Assembly (NCBI RefSeq): GCF_003752505.1
Contig: NZ_RKHO01000001.1
Coordinates: 1,364,001-1,428,000 of the forward strand
From: Nocardioides aurantiacus
GTDB taxonomy: Bacteria > Actinomycetota > Actinomycetes > Propionibacteriales > Nocardioidaceae
Reading direction: 5' to 3'
DNA: 64,000 nt
Positions 25,342 through 34,228 of the stretch are shown one piece after another. Within the stretch, counting starts at the first letter, position 1; each line of letters starts with the position of its first letter. Under the pieces are notes generated by a model that ran no database searches, was not told the DNA's origin, and was given only the letters and a program-made list of their open reading frames with translations. Position numbers and translations under genes: made by a program.

Positions 25342-26742
25342 GTGGTCGTCGTCGGCGGCGGCGTCTCCGGCCTGGCGGCCGCGCACCGGCTGCGGACGCT
25401 GCGCCCCGGCGTCGCGGTGACCGTGCTCGAGTCCTCGCCGCGCCTCGGCGGCAGCCTGCGGGTCGAGGAGGTCGGCGGCGTCGCGGTCGACGTCGGGGCC
25501 GAGGCGGTGCTGCACCGCCGGCCCGAGGCGACCGGTCTGGCCCGCGAGGTCGGCCTGGGCGCCGACCTGGTGCACCCCGCGACGACGACGGCCCACCTGT
25601 GGAACCGCGGGCGGCTGGTGCGGATGCCGCGCACCCTGATGGGGGTGCCGACCGACCTCCGGGCGCTGGACGGCGTGCTGTCGACCGCCGGGGTCGCCCG
25701 GGCCGCGCTCGACGGGGTGCTGCCCGCCACCGACCTGGGCGAGGACGACGTGAGCGTCGGCCGGCTGGTCGAGGAGCGGCTCGGTGCCGAGGTCGTCGAC
25801 CGGCTCGTGGAGCCGCTCCTCGGTGGGGTGTACGCCGGCCACGCCCGGGAGATCTCCGCCCGTGCGGCGGTGCCCCAGGTCGTGGCGCTGCTCGGCCGCG
25901 ACCGGGCCCTCTCGCGGGCGGCGAGGGACGCGCTGCCCCCGGCCGACCAGCCGCTGGCCGCCCCGGTCTTCGCCGGCCTGCGCGGGGGAGTGGGGCGGCT
26001 GCCGCTCGCCGTGGCCGAGGCCGCCACCGCCGCCGGCGTCGTCGTCCGGACCGGTGCGACCGTCCGCGACCTCGCCCGTCGCCCCGGTGGCGGGTGGCAC
26101 CTCGTCGTCGGCTCGGCCCACGACCCCGAGCTGCTCCGGGCGGACGCCGTCGTGCTGGCCACCCCGGCGCGGGCGACCGCGCGCCTGCTCAGCGACGTCG
26201 CCCCCGCGGCGGCGCTGACCCTGGCCCGGCTGGAGTACGCCTCGGTCGCGATCGTCACGCTCGCCGTGCGCGAGGTCGACCTGCCGGCCGTCGCGGGCTC
26301 GGGCTTCCTGGTGCCGCCGGTCGACGGCCACCACATCAAGGCCTCCACCTTCTCGTTCGCGAAGTGGTCCTGGGTCCGGGAGGCGGGCGCGGCCGACGGG
26401 CTGCTGTTGCTGCGCTGCTCGCTGGGGCGTCACCGGGAGGAGCAGGTGCTGCAGCGGCCCGACGAGGAGCTGGCCGCGCTGGCGGTCGCCGACCTGGGCG
26501 CCGCGATCGGCACGACCGTGCACCCGGTCGACGTGCACGTGCAGCGGTGGGGCGGGGCGCTGCCGCAGTACGCCGTGGGCCACCTCGAGCGGGTGGCGTC
26601 GGTGCGGCGCGAGGTCGGGCGGGTCCCGGGGCTGGCGGTGTGCGGCTCGGCGTACGACGGGGTGGGTGTGCCGGCCTGCATCGCCTCGGCCGAGCTGGCG
26701 GTGGCCGAGGTGCTTCTGCGGCTTGACACAATGGAGCCATGA
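25342..26742 (+). CDS. hemY: Protoporphyrinogen/coproporphyrinogen III oxidase, HemY type; 5' end frame uncertain
   Basis: This is a FAD enzyme of 466 residues as called. [16 protein letters not shown] at the very N-terminus is the FAD Rossmann motif, and [27 protein letters not shown] and the C-terminal [14 protein letters not shown] are typical of the family. In Actinobacteria it oxidises coproporphyrinogen III to coproporphyrin III (CgoX role). The called GTG 25342 leaves no residues before the first strand and has no ribosome binding site. GTG 25311 looks like a more natural start (MPDRPTV), but its frame runs off because of an 8-C tract at 25332-25339; one C fewer would join it to this frame. 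ChdC follows with an ATGA overlap. Confidence 0.88.
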   Translation: MVVVGGGVSGLAAAHRLRTLRPGVAVTVLESSPRLGGSLRVEEVGGVAVDVGAEAVLHRRPEATGLAREVGLGADLVHPATTTAHLWNRGRLVRMPRTLMGVPTDLRALDGVLSTAGVARAALDGVLPATDLGEDDVSVGRLVEERLGAEVVDRLVEPLLGGVYAGHAREISARAAVPQVVALLGRDRALSRAARDALPPADQPLAAPVFAGLRGGVGRLPLAVAEAATAAGVVVRTGATVRDLARRPGGGWHLVVGSAHDPELLRADAVVLATPARATARLLSDVAPAAALTLARLEYASVAIVTLAVREVDLPAVAGSGFLVPPVDGHHIKASTFSFAKWSWVREAGAADGLLLLRCSLGRHREEQVLQRPDEELAALAVADLGAAIGTTVHPVDVHVQRWGGALPQYAVGHLERVASVRREVGRVPGLAVCGSAYDGVGVPACIASAELAVAEVLLRLDTMEP

Positions 26743-27452
26743 CCGAGGAGCAGAAGTCGCAGGGCAAGAAGGCACGCGAGCTGAACGACACGATCCGCTA
26801 CACGATGTGGTCGGTCTTCTCGCTGCGCGACCTGCTCGGCGGCGAGGCCGACCGCGAGGTCGAGGCCCGCGAGCTCGACGAGCTGGTGGCCAAGCTCGAG
26901 GCCGGCGACGTCGTGGTCCGCGGCCTGTACGACGTGGCCGGGCTGCGCGCCGACGCCGACGTGATGGTGTGGTGGCACGCCGAGACCGTCGAGCAGCTGC
27001 AGGCCGCCTACCACCAGCTGCGGGCGACCCGGTTCGGCCGCCGCCTGGCGCCGGTGTGGTCCCAGGTGGCGCTGCACCGCCCCGCGGAGTTCAACAAGAG
27101 CCACATTCCGGCGTTCCTGGCCGGCGAGGACGCGCGTGACTACGTCTGCGTCTACCCGTTCGTGCGGTCCTACGAGTGGTACCTCCTCGAGGACTCCGAG
27201 CGCCGCGCCATGCTCGCGGAGCACGGCCAGATGGCGCGCGGCTTCCCCGACGTGCGGGCCAACACCGTCGCGAGCTTCGCGCTCGGCGACTACGAGTGGC
27301 TGCTGGCCTTCGAGGCCGACGAGCTGCACCGCATCGTCGACCTGATGCGCCACCTGCGCGGCTCGACCGCGCGGCGCCACGTGCGCGAGGAGCTGCCCTT
27401 CTACACCGGCCGGCGCCGCACCCCGACCGAGCTGGTCACCGCGCTGCCCTGA
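26739..27452 (+). CDS. chdC: Coproheme decarboxylase ChdC (HemQ), chlorite dismutase family
   Basis: This is a 237-residue enzyme. Tyr139 (in VCVYPF) and His162 (in LAEHGQM) are 23 residues apart, matching the spacing of the catalytic Tyr and proximal haem His in the actinobacterial ChdC group. TMWSVF near the N-terminus and [10 protein letters not shown] near the C-terminus are also conserved. It removes two propionate carboxyls from coproheme with peroxide to yield haem b, the last step of the coproporphyrin-dependent pathway. Its ATG overlaps the hemY stop (ATGA), so production is coupled. Ferrochelatase (CpfC) is not in the window. It is convergent with msrB. Confidence 0.95.
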   Translation: MTEEQKSQGKKARELNDTIRYTMWSVFSLRDLLGGEADREVEARELDELVAKLEAGDVVVRGLYDVAGLRADADVMVWWHAETVEQLQAAYHQLRATRFGRRLAPVWSQVALHRPAEFNKSHIPAFLAGEDARDYVCVYPFVRSYEWYLLEDSERRAMLAEHGQMARGFPDVRANTVASFALGDYEWLLAFEADELHRIVDLMRHLRGSTARRHVREELPFYTGRRRTPTELVTALP

Positions 27453-27470
27453 GGGCGGCGCGCGCTCGGC

Positions 27471-27890
27471 TCAGGCGTCCTCGGGACCGGGCTCGGCGTC
27501 GAGGGTCATGCTGACCGAGTTGATGCAGTAGCGCTGGTCGGTGGGAGTGCCGTAGCCCTCGCCGGAGAACACGTGGCCCAGGTGCGAGCCGCAGGTCGCG
27601 CAGCGCACCTCGGTGCGGACGCTGCCGAAGGAACGGTCCTCGAGGTACTCCACCCGGTCCTCGGCGAGGGGGGCGTAGAACGACGGCCAGCCGCAGTGGG
27701 AGTCGAACTTGGTCTCGGAGCGGAACAGCTCCGCCGAGCACGCCCGGCAGCGGTAGACGCCGACGGTCTTGGTGTCGGTGTACTCCCCGACGTACGGCGC
27801 CTCGGTGCCGGCCTGGCGCAGCACGCGGAACTCCTCCGGGGTGAGCTCGGCCTTCCAGTCGGCATCGCTCTTGTTCACCTGATAAGTCAT
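27471..27890 (-). CDS. msrB: Peptide-methionine (R)-S-oxide reductase
   Basis: This is a 139-residue enzyme. Zinc-site cysteines are in YRCRACS and RCATCGSHLGHVF, GWPSF is the substrate-site signature, and the catalytic cysteine is in QRYCINSVSM. It reduces the R-sulfoxide of methionine in damaged proteins, using thioredoxin. The start is ATG 27890 (MTYQVNKSD); the frame is open further upstream, but that sequence is not MsrB-like. It is divergent from the desaturase operon, sharing a 117-base region. Confidence 0.95.
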   Translation of the reverse strand: MTYQVNKSDADWKAELTPEEFRVLRQAGTEAPYVGEYTDTKTVGVYRCRACSAELFRSETKFDSHCGWPSFYAPLAEDRVEYLEDRSFGSVRTEVRCATCGSHLGHVFSGEGYGTPTDQRYCINSVSMTLDAEPGPEDA

Positions 27891-27942
27891 GCCGCCAACG
27901 ATAATCTCGGCGCCCAAGCGGTGAAATCCGCCACACAGGGTA

Positions 27943-27971
27943 TTGACCTCTGCAGTGGACATCTGTTCACT
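27943..27971 (+). promoter_or_regulatory. Possible promoter and operator for the desaturase operon
   Basis: TTGACC (27943-27948) is followed after 17 bases by TTCACT, a weak -10. An imperfect inverted repeat GTGGAC-N4-GTTCAC overlaps this region, so a repressor could act here. Related mycobacterial desaturase genes are under TetR-type control. The assignment is tentative. Confidence 0.3.
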
Positions 27972-28007
27972 CAAACGGACACCCGGCCAAGGAAGAGGAC
28001 GTCGTAG

Positions 28008-29117
28008 ATGGTGGCTGAACGAGTGCCCGAGAAGGTGACGGGGGCGGCGAGCAAGCTCCCGTGGTCCAACATCCGCAAGATCGGTGCCGGACTGACCACG
28101 CCGCTGCACCCGGACGACTACCTGTCCCTCATCAACCCGCTGTGGACCGCGCGCGAGCTGCGCGGACGCATCGAGAAGGTGGTCCCCGAGACCGACGACG
28201 CCGCCACGATCGTGATCCGCCCCGGGTGGGGCTGGCACTACGACCACGTGCCGGGCCAGTACGTCGGCATCGGCATCCAGGTCGAGGGCAAGTTCCACTG
28301 GCGCTCCTACTCGGTGTCCTCGCCGCCCAAGCGCACCGGCCGCACCATCGCCATCACGGTGCGCGCCATGCCCGAGGGCTTCCTCTCCGAGCACCTGGTC
28401 TCGGGCCTGGAGCCCGGCACGATCCTGCGCCTGGCCGCCCCCAACGGCGACTTCGTCCTGCCCGACCCGCCGCCGGCCAAGCTGTTCTTCCTCGTCGGCG
28501 GCAGCGGCATCACCCCGGTGATGTCCATGCTCCGCACGCTCGACCGTCGCGACACGATGCCCGACGTGGTGCTGGCCTACAGCTCGCCCACCGAGGACCG
28601 GATGATCTTCCGTGACGAGCTCCGGCAGCTCAGCGAGAAGCACGAGGGCCTGCGGCTGCACCTGCAGCACACCGACGAGGACGGCATCCTGGAGATGTCC
28701 GACCTCGACCGGGTCTGCCCCGACTGGAAGGAGCGCGAGACCTACGCCTGCGGTCCCGCGCCCATGCTCGACGCCTGCGACGAGCACTGGGAGTCCGCCG
28801 GTCTCGAGGACCACCTGCACCTCGAGCGCTTCTCCCTCGACCTCGGCGGCGACGGCGCCGAGGGCGGCACCCTGACCTTCACCAACTCCCACAAGGAGAT
28901 CGAGGTCGACGGTGCCAAGACCGTGCTCGAGGCGGGGGAGGAGGCCGGCCTCGGCCTGCCCTACGGCTGCCGCATGGGCATCTGCCACACCTGCACCCTC
29001 ACGCTCGCCGAGGGCACCGTGCGCGACCTGCGCAACGGCGACGAGTACAACGGCCCCAACGTCTCGATCCAGACCTGCGTCACGGCTCTCGCCGGCGACT
29101 GCAAGCTCGACATCTGA
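28008..29117 (+). CDS. Ferredoxin/flavodoxin-type oxidoreductase partner of the desaturase (Rv3230c-like)
   Basis: This is a 369-residue electron-transfer protein. The FAD domain includes RSYSVSS, the NAD(P) domain begins with FLVGGSGITPVMSM, and a plant-type [2Fe-2S] domain at the C-terminus has Cys321, Cys326, Cys329 and Cys357. The family passes electrons from NADPH to a diiron desaturase. M. tuberculosis Rv3230c serves the stearoyl-CoA desaturase DesA3 in this way. The desaturase gene follows 55 bases downstream on the same strand. The start is ATG 28008, with GAAGAGGA upstream. Confidence 0.92.
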   Translation: MVAERVPEKVTGAASKLPWSNIRKIGAGLTTPLHPDDYLSLINPLWTARELRGRIEKVVPETDDAATIVIRPGWGWHYDHVPGQYVGIGIQVEGKFHWRSYSVSSPPKRTGRTIAITVRAMPEGFLSEHLVSGLEPGTILRLAAPNGDFVLPDPPPAKLFFLVGGSGITPVMSMLRTLDRRDTMPDVVLAYSSPTEDRMIFRDELRQLSEKHEGLRLHLQHTDEDGILEMSDLDRVCPDWKERETYACGPAPMLDACDEHWESAGLEDHLHLERFSLDLGGDGAEGGTLTFTNSHKEIEVDGAKTVLEAGEEAGLGLPYGCRMGICHTCTLTLAEGTVRDLRNGDEYNGPNVSIQTCVTALAGDCKLDI

Positions 29118-29172
29118 GCCACCCGGCTCGCCCCGCACGCCCACCTGCACCACCGATGAAGGAGTCGCACAC

Positions 29173-30369
29173 ATGGCCATCGCCGATGTGAAGGAGTACA
29201 CCCATCTCTCCCCCGAGGAGGTGGAGGAGCTGGGTCGCGAGCTCGACCAGGTCCGCGCGGACATCGAGGAGTCGCGCAACGCCGACGACGCGGCGTACAT
29301 CAACCGCATGATCACCATCCAGCGCCGCCTGGCCACGGCCGGCCGGATCACGCTGTTCGCCAGCAAGTGGAAGCCGGCCTTCTTCGCCGGCGCCGCGATG
29401 CTCGGCGTGGCCAAGATCCTCGAGAACATGGAGATCGGCCACAACGTCATGCACGGCCAGTGGGACTGGATGAACGACCCCGAGATCCACTCCAGCACCT
29501 GGGACTGGGACACCGCGCAGCCCGGTGAGCAGTGGAAGCACAGCCACAACTACGTGCACCACCAGTTCACCAACGTGCTCGGCCACGACAACGACATCGG
29601 CTACGGCATCCTGCGGATGGCCCGCGAGCAGAAGTGGAACATCGTCAACCTCGGGCAGCCGATCTACAACGCGCTGCTCGCCTCGCTGTTCCAGTGGGGC
29701 GTCGCGCTCCACGACCTCGACATCGAGTCGATCCGCAAGGGCCAGAAGGACCCGGAGGTGATGAAGAAGCAGCTCAAGCAGATCGGCGTGAAGGTGCGTC
29801 GCCAGGTCGGCAAGGACTACATCCTCTTCCCGCTGCTGACCGGGCCCGCCGCGATCCAGACCGCCAAGGCTAACGCCCTGGCCAACCTGAGCCGCAACCT
29901 GTGGTCCTACATGATTATCTTCTGCGGCCACTTCCCCGACGGTGCGCTCCACTTCTCCGAGGAGGAGATCGAGGACGAGACCCGCGCGGAGTGGTACCTC
30001 CGCCAGATGCTGGGCTCGGCCAACTTCCAGGGCGGCCCGCTGCTGCACATCATGTCGGGCAACCTCGGCTACCAGATCGAGCACCACCTGTTCCCCGACC
30101 TCCCCAGCAACCGCTACGGCGAGATCAGCGACCGGGTGCGGCCGCTGTGCGAGAAGTACGGCGTGCCCTACACGACCGGTCCGCTGCACCGCCAGTACGG
30201 CCAGGCGCTGCGCACGATCATGAAGCTCTCGCTGCCCAACAAGTTCACCAAGCCGGCCCGCCACGACTCGGCGGACTCGATCGAGGTGCCGCGGGGCCGC
30301 AAGAAGGACTCCGAGCGCCCGACGCGTCGTACGGAGACCGGCACCTGGACCAGCCGGGCCTCTGCATGA
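29173..30369 (+). CDS. Membrane fatty acyl-CoA desaturase (DesA3-like, delta-9)
   Basis: This is a 398-residue diiron desaturase. The three His boxes are HNVMH (90-94), HNYVHH (125-130) and QIEHH (301-305). Hydrophobic stretches flank box 1 and lie near residues 155-185 and 230-262. It introduces a cis double bond into long acyl chains, most likely stearoyl-CoA to oleoyl-CoA, with electrons from the reductase encoded upstream. The start is ATG 29173, with GAAGGAG upstream. The last 40 residues are basic and lack an obvious domain. The stop overlaps the start of a small Cys-containing protein gene (ATGA), pointing to a three-gene operon. Exact chain-length specificity is inferred. Confidence 0.93.
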   Translation: MAIADVKEYTHLSPEEVEELGRELDQVRADIEESRNADDAAYINRMITIQRRLATAGRITLFASKWKPAFFAGAAMLGVAKILENMEIGHNVMHGQWDWMNDPEIHSSTWDWDTAQPGEQWKHSHNYVHHQFTNVLGHDNDIGYGILRMAREQKWNIVNLGQPIYNALLASLFQWGVALHDLDIESIRKGQKDPEVMKKQLKQIGVKVRRQVGKDYILFPLLTGPAAIQTAKANALANLSRNLWSYMIIFCGHFPDGALHFSEEEIEDETRAEWYLRQMLGSANFQGGPLLHIMSGNLGYQIEHHLFPDLPSNRYGEISDRVRPLCEKYGVPYTTGPLHRQYGQALRTIMKLSLPNKFTKPARHDSADSIEVPRGRKKDSERPTRRTETGTWTSRASA

Positions 30370-30767
30370 TCGATCAACCCCGCACCGGGATCGGCGAGCT
30401 GCCGTTCGCGAGCATGGGGGACCTGGGCCTGGACAAGAAGCGGGTGACGCAGTGCGCGCTCAGCCGCATCTGCGGTGTCTGCGCCCTGTCGCTGGACCGT
30501 CCCGTGGCCTTCGTGGGGAGCGGCGAGGAGCTGGAGCGCAACGCGTTCCACTTCCCGCCGACCCACCGGGCGTGCGCCGAGCACGCGCTCGAGCACTGGG
30601 CTCCGAGCTGGAGCGCCTCGCTGGGACACCCGACGCAGCCGGAGAGCTGGGTGATGGTGACGACCTCGGGCTTCGAGTTCGTGCGCCAGAACGCCGACGC
30701 GGAGGACCGCCGCCCGGTGTTCTCGCCCAACTCGATCCTCGAGCAGCACAGCCAGACGGTGGCCTGA
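30366..30767 (+). CDS. Small Cys-rich (possible zinc-binding) protein coupled to the desaturase
   Basis: This 133-residue protein is not assigned to a family. The sequence contains CALSRICGVCALSLDRPVAF (Cys30, Cys36, Cys39), then FPPTHRACAEHALEHW with another Cys and two His, a spacing that could build a treble-clef-like metal site. It has no membrane helix. Its ATG overlaps the desaturase stop (ATGA), so it is translated with the desaturase and probably serves the same pathway, perhaps as an assembly or regulatory factor. That role is inferred only from coupling. A strong hairpin follows the stop at 30782-30826. Confidence 0.65.
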   Translation: MIDQPRTGIGELPFASMGDLGLDKKRVTQCALSRICGVCALSLDRPVAFVGSGEELERNAFHFPPTHRACAEHALEHWAPSWSASLGHPTQPESWVMVTTSGFEFVRQNADAEDRRPVFSPNSILEQHSQTVA

Positions 30768-30781
30768 GCCACCGGCACCGC

Positions 30782-30826
30782 ACGACGCGCCGATCCCCGG
30801 GACGCCCCCGGGGGTCGGCGCGTCGT
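30782..30826. terminator. Strong hairpin between convergent operons
   Basis: ACGACGCGCCGA (30782-30793) pairs perfectly with TCGGCGCGTCGT (30815-30826), and the stem extends inward through CCCC/GGGG. It separates the desaturase operon from the convergent glycerophosphotransferase gene and can serve both directions. Confidence 0.75.
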
Positions 30827-30833
30827 CGTCGTC

Positions 30834-32090
30834 CTAGGTGCGCGCGTGCGGGGTGCGCAGGGCCGGGTGCCCGAGAGCGGCCATCAGCCGCTCCGTGGCC
30901 CCGAGGGCGGTCACGGCGCCGATCTCGGTCGCCACCCGCTCGCGGCGCTCGCCCTCGGGGTCGCCGCCGTCCAGCACCTCCTGCAGGAAGCCGAGCAGGG
31001 ACGTCCGGTCCTGGAGCAGGGGGCCGGCCAGCGAACCGGCGAAGTCGGTGACGTTGAACCCGCGCCCGAGCTGGTACTCCTCCAGGTCGGGGCAGAAGTG
31101 GCCGATCGGTCGGTCCAGCGTGAGGTAGTCGGTCCAGATGCTGCTGTAGTCCGTGACGAGGCAGCGCGAGTGGCCCAGCAGCCCGTAGAAGGAGACCTGG
31201 GCGGCCGCGAGGTCGGCGTCGGTGATGACGCGGAAGCCCCCCGTCGCGTAGTCGTCGGCGTCGAGCATGTGCGGCTTCACGACGATCTGGCCGCCCAGGC
31301 GGCGTACGAGGTCGTCGGCGGCACGCAGGTCCTCCAGCAGGTCGGCGCGGGTGCTCAGCCGGCCGGAGTCCGACCACGACTGCCCCTCGCCGCCGCCGGA
31401 CTCACGGTAGGTCGGCGCCCACACCACCACGGGCGCGGCGGGGTCCAGGCCCAGGGCGGCGAGGGCCGCCGGGGCCACGGGGCGCCCCATCTGGTCGACG
31501 CGCGGGTTGCCCGTCACCAGCAGGGCCGAGGGCGACATCCCGAGCCCCGCGGCCTTGCTGCGCCCGAACTGCTCGGTGCCCGCCACCAGGTAGGTGGACG
31601 ACAGCTGTGCCCGGAACGCGGAGTTGGCCGTCCGCTTGGGGCCGTCGCCGTGCCAGACGTTGACGACGGTGCGGTCGGCGGGCGGTGGTGGCGAGCCGAA
31701 GAGGCCGTGGGTGAAGAACACCAGCTCAGCCGTCACGTAGCGGTGGAAGGCGCGCAGCGAACGCTTCGGGACCGGGTGCAGGCGTGAGCGGTCGAGGTCC
31801 GCGAGCATCCAGGTGGCGTCGCTGCCGTCGGAGGCCACCAGCCAGTAGACCTCGCCGTCGTAGTGCTGCAGCAGGTGGCGCAGCACCTCCACCGCGTTGC
31901 CCTCCCGGTCGGGGACACCGTGGACGACGGCGTGACGACGCGGCCGGACGGACCTCATCGACGTCAGGGTGGCCCAGGTCAGGAGCCGGCTCAGCCACCG
32001 TGAGCGAGTGCCTGCGGCACCTACGAACCGCGCTCGCACCTGTGCGCGGAGACGGCTCGCGCGCGCCGCGGCGCGGGAGGAAGAGGGCAC
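30834..32090 (-). CDS. CDP-glycerol glycerophosphotransferase-like protein (TagB/TagF family)
   Basis: This is a 418-residue protein. Family motifs are VVNVWHGDGPKR (the WHG region), TGNPRVDQM, VVWAPTYRES, VVKPH and the C-terminal CLVTDYSSIWTDYLTLDRPIGHF. Such enzymes move glycerol-phosphate (or a similar phospho-polyol) from a CDP carrier to a wall polymer or glycan at the inner membrane face. The first 45 residues are basic and amphipathic, fitting membrane association. The start is GTG 32090. It lies at the left edge of the surface polysaccharide region; a TagD-like cytidylyltransferase at 56730 could supply a CDP-linked donor. The donor and acceptor are not known. Confidence 0.85.
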   Translation of the reverse strand: MPSSSRAAARASRLRAQVRARFVGAAGTRSRWLSRLLTWATLTSMRSVRPRRHAVVHGVPDREGNAVEVLRHLLQHYDGEVYWLVASDGSDATWMLADLDRSRLHPVPKRSLRAFHRYVTAELVFFTHGLFGSPPPPADRTVVNVWHGDGPKRTANSAFRAQLSSTYLVAGTEQFGRSKAAGLGMSPSALLVTGNPRVDQMGRPVAPAALAALGLDPAAPVVVWAPTYRESGGGEGQSWSDSGRLSTRADLLEDLRAADDLVRRLGGQIVVKPHMLDADDYATGGFRVITDADLAAAQVSFYGLLGHSRCLVTDYSSIWTDYLTLDRPIGHFCPDLEEYQLGRGFNVTDFAGSLAGPLLQDRTSLLGFLQEVLDGGDPEGERRERVATEIGAVTALGATERLMAALGHPALRTPHART

Positions 32091-32202
32091 GGTGACCGTG
32101 GCTTTCTGCTCGGGGGCGGAGCGCGGGAGGTCGGTCTGGTGCGACCGGGAGCACGACGGACCGATTATGCAGTGTCGGGCGACCGCAGGGGGCGAGTGCT
32201 AC

Positions 32203-32208
32203 TAGGTT
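32203..32208 (+). promoter_or_regulatory. -10 element TAGGTT of a probable leaderless promoter
   Basis: TAGGTT ends 6 bases before GTG 32215, the same arrangement as at 1498 and 63091. No ribosome binding site is visible. Confidence 0.5.
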
Positions 32209-32214
32209 GGGCTG

Positions 32215-33291
32215 GTGGCCACTCCTCCTGCGATCGTCGCGGCCGACGACCACGAGGTGCGGGTCACCAGTCCCGACCGGGTGGTCTACCCGGCGACGGA
32301 CCGCACGCCCGAGGTCACCAAGCTGCAGGTGGTGGAGTACTACGTCGCCGTCCGTGACGGCATCCTGCGCGCCCTGGAGGACCGGCCGGTGGCGCTGGAG
32401 CGGTGGACCACCGGGGTGCACGAGGGCATCACCCTCGCGACCGGCCGCGGCGACAAGAGCGACGCGTTCTACTCCAAGCGGGTGCCCAGGGGCGCTCCGC
32501 CGTACGTCGGGACGGCCCGCGTCGCCTTCCCCAGCGGCCGCCCCGCCGAGGAGGTCTGCGTGACCAACCTCGCCACCGTCGGCTGGTGCGCCCAGATGGG
32601 CACGATCACCTTCCATCCGTGGCCCACGCGCAGCGGCGACAACGACCACCCCGACGAGCTGCGCATCGACCTCGACCCCCAGCCGGGCACGACCTTCACC
32701 GACGCCGTCCGGGTCGCCGGCGTCGCGCGCGAGCTGCTCGAGGAGCTCGGCATCACCGGCTACCCCAAGACCAGCGGCAACCGGGGCGTGCACGTCTACG
32801 TCCGCATCGAGCCGCGCTGGGACTTCGTCGACGTCCGCCACGCCGCGATCGGCTTCGGCCGGGCGCTGGAGCAGCGCGACGAGGGCGTGACGACCCGGTG
32901 GTGGAAGGAGGAGCGCGGCGAGCGGATCTTCGTCGACTTCAACCAGAACGCCCGCGACCGCACGATCGCCTCGGCGTACTCGCTGCGGCCCAGGCCCGGT
33001 GCCCCCGTCTCCACGCCCGTCACGTGGAAGGAGCTCGCCGGGCTCACCGACCCCCGCGACCTCCACCTGTTCTCGGTGCCCGACCGGCTCGCCGACGGCG
33101 ACCCGTGGGCCGGCATCGACGACACCGCGCACTCGCTGGAGCCGCTGCTGCGGCTCTACGAGGAGTCGGGGGAGGGGGAGGCCAACTACCCGCCCGACTA
33201 CCCCAAGATGCCCGGCGAGCCGCCCCGGGTGCAGCCGTCGAAGAAGGTCGCCTCGCACTGGGACGACGACGGCAACCGCGTGGCGGACTGA
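32215..33291 (+). CDS. LigD-type polymerase/primase domain protein (Prim-PolC / PolD1-like)
   Basis: This is a 358-residue stand-alone archaeo-eukaryotic primase-type polymerase domain. Signatures are VVYPATD near residue 22, LERWTTGVHEG, FYSKRVPRGAPPYV, the metal site DELRIDLDPQPGT, SGNRGVHVYVRI and IFVDFNQNARD. In mycobacteria, homologues (Prim-PolC / PolD1) sit beside the ATP-dependent ligase LigC and have been linked to gap filling in excision repair; the same pairing occurs here, with ligC 0.9 kb downstream on the other strand. It lacks the nuclease and ligase domains of full LigD and has no Ku gene nearby. The GTG 32215 start fits TAGGTT placed 6 bases upstream. Confidence 0.88.
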   Translation: MATPPAIVAADDHEVRVTSPDRVVYPATDRTPEVTKLQVVEYYVAVRDGILRALEDRPVALERWTTGVHEGITLATGRGDKSDAFYSKRVPRGAPPYVGTARVAFPSGRPAEEVCVTNLATVGWCAQMGTITFHPWPTRSGDNDHPDELRIDLDPQPGTTFTDAVRVAGVARELLEELGITGYPKTSGNRGVHVYVRIEPRWDFVDVRHAAIGFGRALEQRDEGVTTRWWKEERGERIFVDFNQNARDRTIASAYSLRPRPGAPVSTPVTWKELAGLTDPRDLHLFSVPDRLADGDPWAGIDDTAHSLEPLLRLYEESGEGEANYPPDYPKMPGEPPRVQPSKKVASHWDDDGNRVAD

Positions 33292-33307
33292 GCGTCGCGG
33301 TGCGACC

Positions 33308-33643
33308 TCAGCCGGTGAGGCTCTCCACGAACGAGCGCAGCGCCGGGAGGCCGAAGCTGTCGATGGGGGTTTGGGTGGCCGGGACGACCTCGGCCACCAC
33401 CTGAGCGGCGAGCGGCAGCCCGAGCGTCGCGGCGAGGACGGCCTTGGCCGCCTCGTCGCGGTGGTCGGGGCCGAGGTCGGCGAAGACCGGGTGGTGGACC
33501 TCGACACCGAGGCGTCCCCGGTCGACGCGCGCCCCGACGACCACGTCGCGCAGTGCGAGGTCGTGGCCCGCGACGACCACGGAGGCGGTCTCGAGGTCCT
33601 CGACGGCCGGCTGCACCTCGGGCTTCCTGCGGAACAGTGCCAT
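33308..33643 (-). CDS. Small hypothetical protein in the ligC operon
   Basis: This is a 111-residue soluble protein without a family I recognise. It has an MALFRRKPEVQP start, an ASVVVAGHDLALRDVVVGARVDRGRLGVEVHHPVFADLG core that looks like two beta hairpins, and a helical second half. No metal or nucleotide motif stands out. Its ATG overlaps the stop of the upstream stress-type protein by one base (TGATG), so it is the third gene of the ligC operon. A role in or near DNA repair would be inference from position only. Confidence 0.6.
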   Translation of the reverse strand: MALFRRKPEVQPAVEDLETASVVVAGHDLALRDVVVGARVDRGRLGVEVHHPVFADLGPDHRDEAAKAVLAATLGLPLAAQVVAEVVPATQTPIDSFGLPALRSFVESLTG

Positions 33644-34218
33644 CAGAACCCCGAGATCCCCTCGCCGTCGCCGGCCTGCTCCTCGAAGCTCTCGTGCTCG
33701 AGCAGGTGGAGGACCGGGACGCCGAGCTTGCGGCGCGCGCGGGAGGTCCAGTCGACGTGGAACAGCTCGGCCACCACGTGCGGCCGGGTGAGCACGATGA
33801 CCTCGCGGGCGTCGACCTCGCCGGCCCGCCGCACCAGCGCGTCGACCGGCTCGCCGGTGACGGCCAGGCCAACCGCCCGGGCCCCGGTGCCCTCGAGCGA
33901 CGCGACGGCCGCGGCGACGTCGGCGTCGCAGCGCTCCCGGACGTCGTGGCGCAGCTCCTCGGCAGCCTCGGCGTCGACGAGCACGGGTGGGCTGGTCAGC
34001 ATCTCGCCGGTGCCGAGCGCGCCGATCGCGCTCTCGACGCGGGCGGCGGGGTCCTCGACGGGCAGCAGCACGTGGTAGCGGACCGGCTCGTCCACGCCCT
34101 CGTGCAGCGCGACCAGGTTGCTGACGTCGGTGGGGCTCAGCGGCTGCTCGACCAGCACCACCACGTCGTACGACGCACCGGGCCGGCGTGCGTCGGGGTC
34201 GGGGGTGTGGTCGGTCAT
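33643..34218 (-). CDS. Universal stress-like alpha/beta protein in the ligC operon, unknown function
   Basis: This is a 191-residue protein. Alternating strands and helices (YDVVVLVEQPLS, RYHVLLPVEDP, ARAVGLAVTGEPVDALVRRAGEVDAREVIVLTRPHVVAELFHVDWTSRARRKLGVPVLHLLEH) resemble a universal-stress-protein or flavodoxin-like fold, but no clear ATP motif (GxxGS) is present. It starts at ATG 34218, 10 bases after the ligC stop, and its stop overlaps the start of the next small gene (TGATG). The function is not known. The call rests on fold-like pattern only. Confidence 0.6.
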   Translation of the reverse strand: MTDHTPDPDARRPGASYDVVVLVEQPLSPTDVSNLVALHEGVDEPVRYHVLLPVEDPAARVESAIGALGTGEMLTSPPVLVDAEAAEELRHDVRERCDADVAAAVASLEGTGARAVGLAVTGEPVDALVRRAGEVDAREVIVLTRPHVVAELFHVDWTSRARRKLGVPVLHLLEHESFEEQAGDGEGISGF

Positions 34219-34228
34219 GCGGGGCTCC

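Noticed and set aside
32215-33291. Complete non-homologous end-joining system
   Set aside because: Only the polymerase domain and LigC are present; there is no Ku gene and no LigD nuclease domain in the window.
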